Of a stretch of 64,000 nt of DNA, positions 9,201 through 16,510 are shown piece after piece. Positions within the stretch are counted from its first letter, which is position 1. The number at the start of each line of letters is the position of its first letter. Position numbers and translations under genes: made by a program. This DNA is from Chitinophaga sp. YR627. GTDB lineage: Bacteria > Bacteroidota > Bacteroidia > Chitinophagales > Chitinophagaceae. The notes beneath the pieces were generated by a model that did not search any database, was not told the origin of the DNA, and worked only from the letters and a program-made list of their open reading frames with translations. The DNA lies in the NCBI RefSeq assembly GCF_900114995.1, contig NZ_FOUX01000004.1, forward strand, positions 124,001 to 188,000, written 5' to 3'.

Positions 9201-10472
9201 GCGACTGACCACCGTTCCCGTATACCGGCTCATGGGGTCAGAAATTACTTTTGAGTAGAGATCGTTGAGCTTGTTATCTGTTAATCTTGAGTTAGATAAT
9301 ACGTTAATAGAGGTATTGTAGGGACGGTATTCACCAAGGTCCATCAAACCGACGATATCCCTGGTATTGGTGGTAGCGCCCGTTTTATTGGTTACCCAGA
9401 CTTCCACACGATTCACATAAGCCAGGGAGCGGATCACCGGAAGGTTGCTCATGGCATAGTTAAAGGTATCGCGGAAGAACTGACCGAGCAGGAAGTGTCG
9501 GTTGTCTTCATATTCATCTGCCCGCAGGTTAAAATCCTGTACCTGGGTACCGCCTTTGATCATCAGGTTCTGTTTCTGAGATTTCTGGTTGGACAGTACG
9601 CTGGTAACGGTCAGACGGCCAAACTGTAACTGGGTTTTGATACCGAAAAGGGATTGTACCCCTGAGATGAGTGAGCTACGTAAAGGAAAGCTCACGTTAC
9701 CGGCCTCAATCTTCTTAATGATCTCATCGTCATAGCCGGTATATTCCAGTTTGATCTGGTTTTCAAAGTCGAAGGTCGACTGGGTATTATAGTTAGTGAT
9801 CAGTTTCAGCTTGTCCCCTATCTTACCGGTCAGGTTCATATTGATATTCATATCAAATGCGAAACCTCCCGTTTTACGGGCCTGTTCTGTCAGCACAGGG
9901 TTTTTGATATTCTGACCTTCATAGCCAAAGGTCAGTTCCAGGCTACCCTGGGGTTTGATATCCACTTTATTACCACCAAAGATCCTGTCAAACAGCTTGC
10001 TGCCTTTGTAAAGCTCCGGTCCATTCCCCTTCTGGTTCAGTGAACCGAGGGTGCTGGCACGTTTCATCCAGTAATCATCTTCGCTCTTTTTGGACTGGAG
10101 TTTGTAGTATTCATCAAAGCTGAGGTAGGTAGGGTTACGGTAATAGTGATCGCCTATCTTTTCTGTGACTGTGTATTGCTTGGTTACCGGGTCATAATCA
10201 ACTGTACGGGAAATACCTGCCGGATCTTTCAGATCTATCTGGTTTTTGACGGGATCAGTAATACCGGTCCCATACCGGTCCTTTATCGGGTACTTGAGTG
10301 TATCCTTTTTGACGGTATCTAAAGGTGTGGTATAATTATTGTCTGGTTGCCAGTAGTATCTGTTAGTATAGTTGTTATTATAACCCGAACGATTCCTTGC
10401 CGCAGTATCGAAAATAAACAAAGAAACAACTCCTATTACTGCAATAGCACCATAATATGTCTTTCTTGACAA
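3213..10472 (-). CDS. sprA: SprA, type IX secretion translocon barrel
   Basis: Giant outer-membrane protein of 2419 aa, the usual length of SprA, which forms the 36-strand beta-barrel pore through which T9SS cargo crosses the outer membrane. A short hydrophobic N-terminus (about 7-25) acts as export signal; the rest is Tyr/Asn/Asp-rich strand-turn sequence with repeated SprA-N-type segments (for example around LGQFFRDTFNYAMSNLPVI) and ends in an aromatic strand (GGLTLRFMLAQ). The frame has no ATG before residue 136, so the TTG at 10472 is the probable start; in-frame sequence upstream offers no ATG. It lies 38 bp behind ruvA in the same direction, a ruvA-sprA linkage also known from Flavobacterium. 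Family assignment is firm; the exact start is less so. Confidence 0.95.
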   Translation of the reverse strand: MSRKTYYGAIAVIGVVSLFIFDTAARNRSGYNNNYTNRYYWQPDNNYTTPLDTVKKDTLKYPIKDRYGTGITDPVKNQIDLKDPAGISRTVDYDPVTKQYTVTEKIGDHYYRNPTYLSFDEYYKLQSKKSEDDYWMKRASTLGSLNQKGNGPELYKGSKLFDRIFGGNKVDIKPQGSLELTFGYEGQNIKNPVLTEQARKTGGFAFDMNINMNLTGKIGDKLKLITNYNTQSTFDFENQIKLEYTGYDDEIIKKIEAGNVSFPLRSSLISGVQSLFGIKTQLQFGRLTVTSVLSNQKSQKQNLMIKGGTQVQDFNLRADEYEDNRHFLLGQFFRDTFNYAMSNLPVIRSLAYVNRVEVWVTNKTGATTNTRDIVGLMDLGEYRPYNTSINVLSNSRLTDNKLNDLYSKVISDPMSRYTGTVVSRLQNLGLQAVQEYEKTFARKLDSTEYTINRQLGFITLNQQLQADEVLGVAYQYTYNGQVHTVGEFSQDIPPDQNNSANQRILFLKLLKATSARPNLPIWDLMMKNIYATGAYQLNRADFKLDVYYKDPGTDTRAPSDKRYLPDAQGSWEGAPLISILSLDRLNNQNDPQPDGVFDYVEGYTINSQTGRVMFPVLEPFAQGIQKAFNGNAALERQYMYKVLYDSIKVVAQQFPQLNRYILKGSYKSSNSSEIQLGGYNIPPGSVTVTAGGQQLRENVDYIIDYNLGRIKIINAGILNSGVAINVQFENNAAFGTQVRNYFGTRFDYVVNDKLTLGSTIARMSERPYYQKVNYGEDPIKNTVVGFDANYNSEWQGLTRFLNKLPNYQSNTPSNIMFTGEVAKLFPGHSKLVNAAGTNQGQIFIDDFEGSQSGYDLKFPATSWALASTPKEASDSNGTILFPEADRNDQLSYGANRAKLAWYIIEPTLQIPKSPSLPDGITTQVQSDPRVRLVYQTEVFANRSTDFGQSQLSTLDLAYYPEERGPYNFTAGRDSITAAGRLLNPKKKWAGIMRAIDNSDFQTQNVEFIEFWIQDPFLKDSTSTGGQLYFNLGNVSEDILKDSRKFFENGLPNPNTDRNKTDSSVWGRIPKFQQQITQAFDNDPEIRRYQDVGYDGLQSGDEASFRQSYLDRLAANFGPASDIYKEAKADPSNDDYRHYRDPAYNNADILQRYKRFSNPEGNSPVSTGNSIYSSAATNIPESEDLNRDNTLNETEEYFQYRVNLRPKMAVGSNYIVDKITTEVTPVDGTPKRLESWYQFKIPISDFDKKVGSIPDFKSIRFMRMFMTGFEDSIVVRFAKLQLVRNQWRQYNYKLQPGDPIPNDDNTVFNTSAVNIEENSSRKPINYVLPPGVVRQNTLSTNSTVLQLNEQAMSIQVCDLNDGDTRGVSKNLSMDLRQYKTLQMYLHAEATSDPNSLKDGQLRAVIRMGSDFVENYYEYQIPLKVTQWGTASPTEIWPEVNDVNLLMSKLTVLKQKRNQCDNCSPQVPYTETDELGNYMSVVGNPNLGDVRTIMLGVTNPKDDGLPRCGEVWFNELRLSGLDEKGGYAGMGRVDVQLADLGTVSVSGNMHTAGFGNLDQRVNERFRDNYLQYDAAANLDLGKLLPKKTGLSIPVYAGYSQAVSTPEYDPYDLDIKLKDKLRMARSDYERDSIRKAAQDFTAIKSLNFTNVRRLNLNRKHNRLWDIENFDISYSYTQTTSHNPIIESDELTKHRAGLGYTFTGQSKFITPFKKLFKTKTPWLDLIREFNFNYIPSLISFRIDVTRQFGATRIRNVGGDDSNYKLPETYNKYFTFDRYYGLKWDLSRSLTIDFNAVNNARIDEPQGRLNSKEKKDSVWGNFFKLGRTTNYYHTANITYTLPTSKIPALSWTSIAIGYSTDYRWTGASLLAKYLGNAIENSNQKTVMAEFKFAELYSKSPFLRAITGTQQKKRPQPATNTRPGAPGQNKQPVKQEKSIEVSPILKAVMKPLLSLKRVSLDYSENGGTRLPGYIDSTKLLGMNWASWNPGVPFVFGMQPTKAWLDNFAKKGLITPDTTFNIQYQQQFTQRWQLQAQLEPVNDLRIDLSMTKSFSKTHTELFKNVNVNDSLGFQHLSPYDAGGFEISYVAIKTIFGGIDNETGTTKTFNDFQRYRLNISNRLAAQNPYNSDPGVPTNNPKDPTYRYGYGRYAQDVLVPAFLAAYTGKDPDKIGLLKSAGLSNVRSNPFSNYIPRPNWRVAYNGLTKLEPFKSLFTNVSLTHAYVGTLSMSSYNTAMLYEDPRLAGYPGFVDTVSGNYIPYFLIPNLTMTEQFAPLLGVDVTFVSSLNLRVEFKKSRSLSLSLIDYQLTELRSTELTLGGSYRLRNVQFAFLGTQKDGKKVQNDMNFRLDMSFRDDRTVNNRLDADLVIPTSGQKVIGISPSIDYVVNNRLNLRFFYDRRQTIPVISTAYPITNTRGGLTLRFMLAQ

Positions 10473-10510
10473 GAGAAATAGGTTTTTATAGAGGTCAGGG
10501 TAATAAATGT

Positions 10511-11098
10511 TTATAGACCTTTCAGCGACTTTTTGATAAGCGCCTCAAGGTCGAGCAATAGTGGTTCAGCTTTAAGCACCTTGTTTATAGCCTGTTCGGC
10601 CACGTTTCTGGCTATTCCCAAAGTGACTAATGCATTTAACGCGTCTTCCTGAATTGTATTGTTTGGTGTTACAGATATTTGGTTGCCGACGTCTTTTTGC
10701 TTCTTTATTTTATCCTTTAATTCCAGAATGACTCTTTTTGCCGTCTTGGCGCCGATGCCTTTTATGCTTTCCAGCATTTTTTCGTTCTCCATCGCAATAG
10801 CCCGCTGAATATCTTCTGGTTGAAGGGAAGATAACATCATCCGGGCGGTATTAGCTCCTATACCTGAGACACTTATCAGTAATAGAAACATCTGACGTTC
10901 CGCATCATCCGCAAAACCATATAAAGTATGCGCATCCTCTTTAATATGGAGAAAGGTCAGCAATTTGCAGCTTTCCAATCCCTGTATGCGGGAATAGGTA
11001 TTAAGACTGATCTGCACTTCGTATCCAACCCCTTGTACGTCAATATGTACCATGGCAGGGGATTTATAGGACAGTTTTCCGTTGAGGTAAGCAATCAT
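10511..11098 (-). CDS. ruvA: Holliday junction helicase subunit RuvA
   Basis: A 195-aa protein that binds four-way DNA junctions as a tetramer and loads the RuvB motor for branch migration. An N-terminal OB fold (about 1-63, MIAYLNGKL, VGYEVQISL) is followed by two helix-hairpin-helix motifs (SVSGIGANTA about 77-86; SIKGIGAKTAKRVILELKDK about 110-129), a linker, and the C-terminal RuvB-binding domain III (about 147-195). The length is typical. The start is ATG 11098, with a -7 box TAGGTTTG about 30 nt upstream. It is probably co-transcribed with sprA; no functional link between the two is known to me. Confidence 0.96.
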   Translation of the reverse strand: MIAYLNGKLSYKSPAMVHIDVQGVGYEVQISLNTYSRIQGLESCKLLTFLHIKEDAHTLYGFADDAERQMFLLLISVSGIGANTARMMLSSLQPEDIQRAIAMENEKMLESIKGIGAKTAKRVILELKDKIKKQKDVGNQISVTPNNTIQEDALNALVTLGIARNVAEQAINKVLKAEPLLLDLEALIKKSLKGL

Positions 11099-11127
11099 AC
11101 AGGAGTAGAATAGTTTCTAATATTCGG

Positions 11128-11135
11128 CAAACCTA
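11128..11135 (-). promoter_or_regulatory. Probable ruvA-sprA promoter -7 box TAGGTTTG
   Basis: TAGGTTTG on the minus strand matches TAnnTTTG and lies in the divergent ruvA/fabH spacer, giving a leader of roughly 25 nt before the ruvA ATG. A correctly spaced -33 TTG is not evident, so this is a moderate call. Confidence 0.45.
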
Positions 11136-11235
11136 GTAAAAATTTAGCAAGAACGGGGCAGTAACTAACGTTATACTTACATTTACAAATTCTTATGTAT
11201 TTTTACGGCTCGTTTAAAACATCTATTTTACTAAT

Positions 11236-12234
11236 ATGAACAAAATAACGGCCGCTATTACAGCGGTAGGTGGTTATGTACCTGACTACGTGCTCACTAA
11301 TAAAGAATTAGAGAAACTGGTAGATACAACAGACGAATGGATCATCACCCGTACCGGGATCACTGAAAGAAGAATTCTGAAGGGAGAACGTAAGGGGACC
11401 TCTGAGTTATGTGTACCGGTAGCGCAGGAAATATGCCGTAAAAGAGGGATCAGCCCGGAAGAAATTGACCTGCTGATCGTGGCCACCGTTACGCCGGATA
11501 TGGTGTTTCCCGCCACTGCCAATATTGTAACTGATAAAATAGGTGCAAAAAATGCATTCGGTTTTGACATCAGTGCAGCCTGTTCCGGTTTCCTTTATGC
11601 CCTTGATACAGGTGCCCGCTTCATCGAAAGCGGCCGCTACAAGAAAGTAATGGTGATCGGCGCCGACAAAATGAGCTCTATTATTGATTATACAGATCGT
11701 ACCACCTGCATCATCTTCGGTGATGGAGGCGCAGGTGTGCTGCTCGAACCAAACTATGAAGGTCTGGGTGTAGTAGACAGTATCCTGAAAAGCGATGGTC
11801 ATGGTCGTGAATACCTGCATATGAAAGCAGGTGGTTCTGCACAGCCAGCAAGCATCGAAAGCGTTACCAACAGAGAACACTACGTATACCAGGAAGGTAA
11901 AATGGTGTTCAAATATGCTGTTGCTAACATGGCTGAAGCTGCTGCCGGCATCATGGAGCGCAACAACCTGACTGCAAATGATATCGCATGGCTGGTACCT
12001 CACCAGGCTAACAAACGTATCATCGATGCTACAGCACAACGTATGGGCCTGCCGGAAGAAAAAGTGATGATGAACATCCAGCGCTATGGTAACACCACCG
12101 CTGGTACATTACCGCTTTGCCTCTGGGATTACGAAAAGCAACTGAAGAAAGGCGATAACCTGGTACTGGCTGCATTTGGCGGTGGATTTACCTGGGGAGC
12201 GAGCTATCTGAAATGGGCTTACGATCCTAAGTAA
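11236..12234 (+). CDS. fabH: Beta-ketoacyl-ACP synthase III (KAS III)
   Basis: A 332-aa enzyme that starts type II fatty acid synthesis by condensing an acyl-CoA primer with malonyl-ACP. The catalytic triad is intact: Cys116 in SAACSGF, His256 in VPHQANKR and Asn286 in RYGNTTAGT. The GDGGAGVLL and C-terminal AAFGGGFTWGA segments are also typical of FabH. It is divergent from ruvA, stands alone and is followed by a good terminator. The malonyl-ACP supplier fabD is about 6 kb away in this window. Priming specificity (acetyl or branched) cannot be read directly, though Bacteroidota FabH often favours branched primers. Confidence 0.96.
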   Translation: MNKITAAITAVGGYVPDYVLTNKELEKLVDTTDEWIITRTGITERRILKGERKGTSELCVPVAQEICRKRGISPEEIDLLIVATVTPDMVFPATANIVTDKIGAKNAFGFDISAACSGFLYALDTGARFIESGRYKKVMVIGADKMSSIIDYTDRTTCIIFGDGGAGVLLEPNYEGLGVVDSILKSDGHGREYLHMKAGGSAQPASIESVTNREHYVYQEGKMVFKYAVANMAEAAAGIMERNNLTANDIAWLVPHQANKRIIDATAQRMGLPEEKVMMNIQRYGNTTAGTLPLCLWDYEKQLKKGDNLVLAAFGGGFTWGASYLKWAYDPK

Positions 12235-12259
12235 TTAAGCATTAAATATCAAAAATTAT

Positions 12260-12302
12260 GAAGGACAGGTGCTTCTGCTACAGAAATGCCTGTCCTTTTA
12301 TT
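12260..12302 (+). terminator. Rho-independent terminator after fabH
   Basis: AAGGACAGG (12261-12269) pairs with CCTGTCCTT (12289-12297), with an inner TTCTG/CAGAA helix and a following T-rich run (TTTTATTCTTTT). Confidence 0.8.
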
Positions 12303-12335
12303 CTTTTACAGATATACCCACTTCTTCACTTATTT

Positions 12336-12370
12336 ATCTCCGCCGCAATTCCAATTCTTAATTTTTAATT
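12336..12370 (+). repeat. Partial copy of dispersed palindromic repeat
   Basis: ATCTCCGCCGCAATTCC followed by AATTCTTAATTTTTAATT: the loop-like and right-arm parts of the repeat family seen in full at 18304-18377, without a left arm. It lies between the convergent 3' ends of fabH and the pseudokinase gene. Confidence 0.55.
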
Positions 12371-12371
12371 C

Positions 12372-14246
12372 CTAATTGAATCTTGGCAGCCCATAACTCA
12401 CTACCATCCGTTTATCCACCACTTCCGCACTGATCTGCCCACCCATCTTATCCATAAAATCCTTACAGATCACCAGCGTTACCGACAGGTCATCTCCTCT
12501 CCTGTATTCAAACAGATGTGCCGCCATCGCCGGGGTAAGGTCATTTACTTCGAATGTAATGCTGACCTTTACCAGCTCCTCCTCCACCGCATTCACTACT
12601 ACCGTTCCTTTTCCACCGGAAAGCTTTGCTGCACAATGCAACAGACTACGGTTGATGAACAACAGCATCTCCTGATCGCCTGCCAGGCAAAGTCCTTTTG
12701 TAATATGCAGCGAAACCTGCGGATGGTCAGTATGGTGTAATGCCTGTTCAAACAGCAGACTAAGATCGCAGGGCGCCGGACTATACACAAATCCAGACAA
12801 TTGCGATCTGATCCAGCGCAGGATATTATCAAAGATCACCAGCGTTTTCCTGGACGATATCACCGCTTCATCAATGATCTGCTGCATCTGCACCTGCTCC
12901 ATATCTTTGTTCCGGAACAGGGCCGATACCCGGATAATATCATTCAGCGGTTCCCGGAAGTCCCTCGCCAGTATCGCGATCAGCTTATTCTTAAAATCAT
13001 CATGCACACTCAGCTGCTGGTTCTTTTCCGAGATCGCATCATTCATCTCACGCAGCAACTGCTCCTGCCTGCGCAGGTTCTTATAGGACCGGTAACGTGC
13101 CAGTGTAAATCCCGCCATCAGCAACAGGAAACCTGCCAGGAACCCGATCAGCTGCTGACGGCTCTTCCGCTTCATAACAGTACGGGCAATTCTTTGCTCC
13201 TGCACCCTGTTACTTAGCTGCCATTCATTCAGCTCCTGTTCTTTCAGGAAATAATCCAGGTAGTTCATGTGATTGCTGGATCTCAACCGTAAGCGCTGCC
13301 GGACGATCTCCAGCAATGCTTTGCCATAATATGCCTTCTTGGCTTCGTTATTACCCTGCGCATAATGCCGGTACAGACCAATCACCGTTGGCAGCATCAT
13401 ATTCAGATAGCCCGCCTGAATACCAATAGCAAAGGCCCGCTCTTTCTCCGGCACCGCATCAGCAGGATAGCCGTGCTGGCGGTAGACGTCAATATGGTCC
13501 AACAGGTCTATGGCGACCAGGATCAGTCCATCTTTCAGCGCTTTTTCTGTTAGCTCATTAATGCGCTGAACAGCCTTCGCACCTTCTCCTTCCTTCATCC
13601 ATTCATCAGCCTCAAAAGCCTGTATGTAGTAAATATCCCTGCTACCCGGATATTTCCGGATAATCTCCTTTGACTTTTCCACTGCCCATTTCACGGAATC
13701 CCGGTGAGTACTGTCATCCTGAAAACGGCTGGCATAATTGATCAATACCAGACTGTAGATAGAATCCCGTGCCAGCGTCTTTCCCAGGTTCATCGCCTGA
13801 TACAGATACTGATCCGATTCTGGCTTCATGCCTTCAAAGAAATGATAAACACTCAGGTTCATCAGCATCTGACAGATATTCTGCTGATCTTCCAGTTCGC
13901 GGTACAGTAACAGGGCTTTAAACCCATATTCGATCGCCTGTTTCTGGTTGTCTTTCAGGGCATAGAAAATACTGAGGTTGTTCAGTGCGCCTGCCAGTCC
14001 GCGGGTATCATTGTGCCGGGTGGCAATACCCCTCGCCTTTACAGCATACCAGAAACAACTATCGATATTGCTCAGGTGATACTGCATGCCCAGCTGGTTC
14101 AGCACATCCGTATAGGCAATGCTGTCAGTCTGTTGCAGCAGACTATTCCTCAGCTGACGGATCACTTTATCCTGTGCAGTCAGCCGCCCGCTGGTCAGCA
14201 GACCGGCAAACAGCAGGAAAATGATATGTAAAAAGACTTTTCTCAA
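12372..14246 (-). CDS. TPR sensor pseudo-histidine kinase
   Basis: A 624-aa membrane protein: signal peptide (1-24), periplasmic TPR-like helical repeats (about 40-340), one transmembrane helix (about 366-384), coiled coil, then DHp- and ATPase-like regions. It is a paralogue of the kinase encoded just upstream; both share the segment IFD-ILRWIRSQLSGFVY. Every catalytic element is altered: the phospho-acceptor His is Arg428 (ILARDFREPL against LIAHDFRVPL), the N-box Asn is Cys538 (LLHCAAKLS against LLHNAIKFS), the G1 box DEGRG is missing and the G2 glycines are gone. It should neither autophosphorylate nor bind ATP normally. The start is the TTG at 14246, overlapping the upstream TGA as TTGA; no other start is possible because a stop lies 4 codons upstream. 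A regulatory partner of the active kinase is the simplest inference. Confidence 0.85.
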   Translation of the reverse strand: MRKVFLHIIFLLFAGLLTSGRLTAQDKVIRQLRNSLLQQTDSIAYTDVLNQLGMQYHLSNIDSCFWYAVKARGIATRHNDTRGLAGALNNLSIFYALKDNQKQAIEYGFKALLLYRELEDQQNICQMLMNLSVYHFFEGMKPESDQYLYQAMNLGKTLARDSIYSLVLINYASRFQDDSTHRDSVKWAVEKSKEIIRKYPGSRDIYYIQAFEADEWMKEGEGAKAVQRINELTEKALKDGLILVAIDLLDHIDVYRQHGYPADAVPEKERAFAIGIQAGYLNMMLPTVIGLYRHYAQGNNEAKKAYYGKALLEIVRQRLRLRSSNHMNYLDYFLKEQELNEWQLSNRVQEQRIARTVMKRKSRQQLIGFLAGFLLLMAGFTLARYRSYKNLRRQEQLLREMNDAISEKNQQLSVHDDFKNKLIAILARDFREPLNDIIRVSALFRNKDMEQVQMQQIIDEAVISSRKTLVIFDNILRWIRSQLSGFVYSPAPCDLSLLFEQALHHTDHPQVSLHITKGLCLAGDQEMLLFINRSLLHCAAKLSGGKGTVVVNAVEEELVKVSITFEVNDLTPAMAAHLFEYRRGDDLSVTLVICKDFMDKMGGQISAEVVDKRMVVSYGLPRFN

Positions 14247-16267
14247 ACTCGTATGCTATTGCTGTCTTTTGCCAGGGGTAAAGTATAACTGAACGTACTA
14301 CCTTTCCCTGTGTTGTTCATTCCTCTTATAACACCGCCCATTTTATCCATAAAGTCTTTACAGATAATCAGCGCCAGACCGGCTCCTCCCTTGGATTTCC
14401 CGCTACCTTTCTCACGGTTACGGTATTCAAATAAATGCGGCAGCATCTCCGGATCAACTCCTCTTCCTTCATCCACCACAGCGATAGTAACATACTCGCC
14501 CGTAACGGAAGACGTGATCGTTAATTCACTCCCCGCAGGGCTGAACTTGATCGCATTATGTAACAGATTACGATGTACGAACTGCAACATTTCCCGGTCC
14601 GCCAGTAAAGCTAATTCCGCAGCGATATCGACTGTTACCTGTAGTCGTTTCTCAATACAGTTGTCTTTCAGAATTTCCAGTGCTTCATAGATCATCTCCG
14701 CCGGCCGACAAACAGCAGGTGTATACACAAACCCACTCAGTTGTGACCTGATCCAGCGCAGGATGCTATCGAATATATGTAAAGTATGTGCTGACTTGGT
14801 TTCCAGTCTTCTGAACAGGGCCATCGCTTCTTCAAAAGAAAGCGAATGATCTTTCAGCAGATTGGTAATATCGATGATATGATTCAGGGGTACCCGGAAA
14901 TCATGTGCGATCAGTGAGATCAGTTTATTCTTAAAATCATCCTGTGTTTGCAAAAGCGCATTCTTCTCGCTGATCTCCCTGTTCTTCTCTCCCAGTCTGG
15001 CGGCATTCTGACGCGAGCGCCGGTGAGAGCGGTTAATATCTGCGAGTAACAGGATGATCAGTACCAGCAATACTGTCAGGAAGATGATGATTGCATAACG
15101 GTTCCGGCTTTCCATCGCCTTCTTATCAAGTATCTGCTGCTGATAGTCATGTTGCAGCTGTAAGGCCCGTAGCTTCTTCTCCTGCATGTAATAATCGATA
15201 TAATCCAGCTCGCCCTGCGTTTTACTCTGCTCATCCTTCTCCACAATTTCCAGCATCATATTCGCGTACAGCTGGGCAGAATCCTCATCATGACGGGCAT
15301 CGTACCAGGTATATAGCTTGGCGACCACCGGCAACGCCAGTTCCCGGAAACCACCGATCGTGGCCAACCGGGCCATATCCCGCTGTGCTGATATAGAATC
15401 GGCCAGTTTGTTACGGGCCTTATAGGAAGCCAGGTGAGAGTAACCATACATCGCATGATAGATATACCCCTTTTTTTCTGCCTCATCGGTCAGAGATGTC
15501 AGTCTGGCGAGTCCTTCCGTGATATCCATTTTGGCGTATATCAGTTCCTGCGCCTGTAGCATACCGGTATAAATGAGCAGGCGCTCATCTTCGGCTTTGG
15601 TAGCCAGGCGGCGGGCAGTAGCCAGTGCCTGATAAGCCCGTTTTTTATCAATGAAATCACTGCTACGGTTTGCGCGCAGATCACTGACATAAATGAAGTA
15701 ATAGTTGGCCAGCAGCATGCGGAGGATGGTATCATTTTTCATGCGGTCGCTCATACCCATAGCCCGTTTCATATAACTGGCAGCTTCCTGGTACTGCTTC
15801 TCGTACTGATAATATACGCCAAGGTGCATGCTGGTCTGACAGATCCCGGCGCTATCGCCAAGCTCTTTATAGAGGTTCAGGGCGTCAATGTAAAAACGAA
15901 AGGACAGATAACTATTGTCCCTGTAAGCGTAATAGCTCCCCAGTCCGCGGTAGGCGGCCGCCTCTCCCCTTTTATATCCTTGTCGCTGAGCAACCTCTCT
16001 GGCACGGCAGAGGTAAAAGAAACAGGTATCCAGCTGGCGATGCTGGTATTGTCCGGCCAGCTGATTCATGAGATCGACATAGCGGGCGCTGTCCGTAGTG
16101 GTGATAGTAGCGCCTTCCAGCTGACGGATGACGCTGATCTGTGCGAAAGCTTTTTCCTGCCGGATAAAACAGCCGGCGAGGGCGATCATGAGACCAATTA
16201 ATATATGCTGCTTATAAGAGATGTACAATAAGATGTGATACGCTATCTCCCGATAGCCGCTAGTCAA
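14243..16267 (-). CDS. TPR sensor histidine kinase, orphan
   Basis: A 674-aa sensor kinase: N-terminal signal/anchor (to about 43), periplasmic TPR-like repeats (about 60-360), transmembrane helix (391-409), coiled coil, HisKA-type DHp domain with His455 (LIAHDFRVPL) and a full HATPase domain: N-box Asn571 (LLHNAIKFS), G1 DEGRG (599-603), G2 GGAGLAL (627-633). It should autophosphorylate and pass phosphate to a response regulator, but none is encoded nearby. The 5' end is uncertain: TTG 16267 overlaps the stop of the upstream winged-helix ORF as TTGA, the same geometry as its junction with the downstream pseudokinase, which favours it; TTG 16228 or ATG 16189 would also leave a signal peptide. 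Confidence 0.92.
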   Translation of the reverse strand: MTSGYREIAYHILLYISYKQHILIGLMIALAGCFIRQEKAFAQISVIRQLEGATITTTDSARYVDLMNQLAGQYQHRQLDTCFFYLCRAREVAQRQGYKRGEAAAYRGLGSYYAYRDNSYLSFRFYIDALNLYKELGDSAGICQTSMHLGVYYQYEKQYQEAASYMKRAMGMSDRMKNDTILRMLLANYYFIYVSDLRANRSSDFIDKKRAYQALATARRLATKAEDERLLIYTGMLQAQELIYAKMDITEGLARLTSLTDEAEKKGYIYHAMYGYSHLASYKARNKLADSISAQRDMARLATIGGFRELALPVVAKLYTWYDARHDEDSAQLYANMMLEIVEKDEQSKTQGELDYIDYYMQEKKLRALQLQHDYQQQILDKKAMESRNRYAIIIFLTVLLVLIILLLADINRSHRRSRQNAARLGEKNREISEKNALLQTQDDFKNKLISLIAHDFRVPLNHIIDITNLLKDHSLSFEEAMALFRRLETKSAHTLHIFDSILRWIRSQLSGFVYTPAVCRPAEMIYEALEILKDNCIEKRLQVTVDIAAELALLADREMLQFVHRNLLHNAIKFSPAGSELTITSSVTGEYVTIAVVDEGRGVDPEMLPHLFEYRNREKGSGKSKGGAGLALIICKDFMDKMGGVIRGMNNTGKGSTFSYTLPLAKDSNSIRV

Positions 16268-16497
16268 CGGTGCGCAGGGCTGATCTTCGGAAGACCCTTA
16301 CCCATACGGGACAATTCCTGTTCACCAGTTGTTGTGATATAATATTTTTTGTCATCAGGGCCATTCTTTGCGATCCAACCTTTTTCAGTAATCGTCGCTG
16401 CCAGCAACTGCCCCAACTTACCGCCGATATGACCTTCGCATCGTCTGGCAGGTTTGGGAAGCGCTGTCCTGGTTTTTTCGTGCCTTCGCTTTTGCTG
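16264..16497 (-). pseudogene. ArsR-like winged-helix fragment, no valid start
   Basis: An open frame of 77 codons between a TAA at 16498-16500 and a TGA at 16264-16266. Its product looks like the recognition-helix and wing part of an ArsR/MarR-type DNA-binding protein: PARRCEGHIGGKLGQLL, then TEKGWIAKNGPDDKKYYIT and TGEQELSRMGKGL. There is no ATG, GTG or TTG before the conserved core. In the frame directly upstream, a basic stretch (TAKAKARK) ends at a run of six A (T-run 16473-16478 on plus), so a one-base indel there would give a natural-looking N-terminus. The stop overlaps the kinase start as TTGA. It is either a real small regulator disrupted by a frameshift or sequencing error, or one using a non-canonical start. 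Confidence 0.55.
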
Positions 16498-16510
16498 TTA
16501 CAAGATACTG

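Noticed and set aside
11407..12039. 210-codon minus-strand ORF
   Set aside because: Lies fully inside fabH in antisense; fabH motifs are complete, so this is a shadow.
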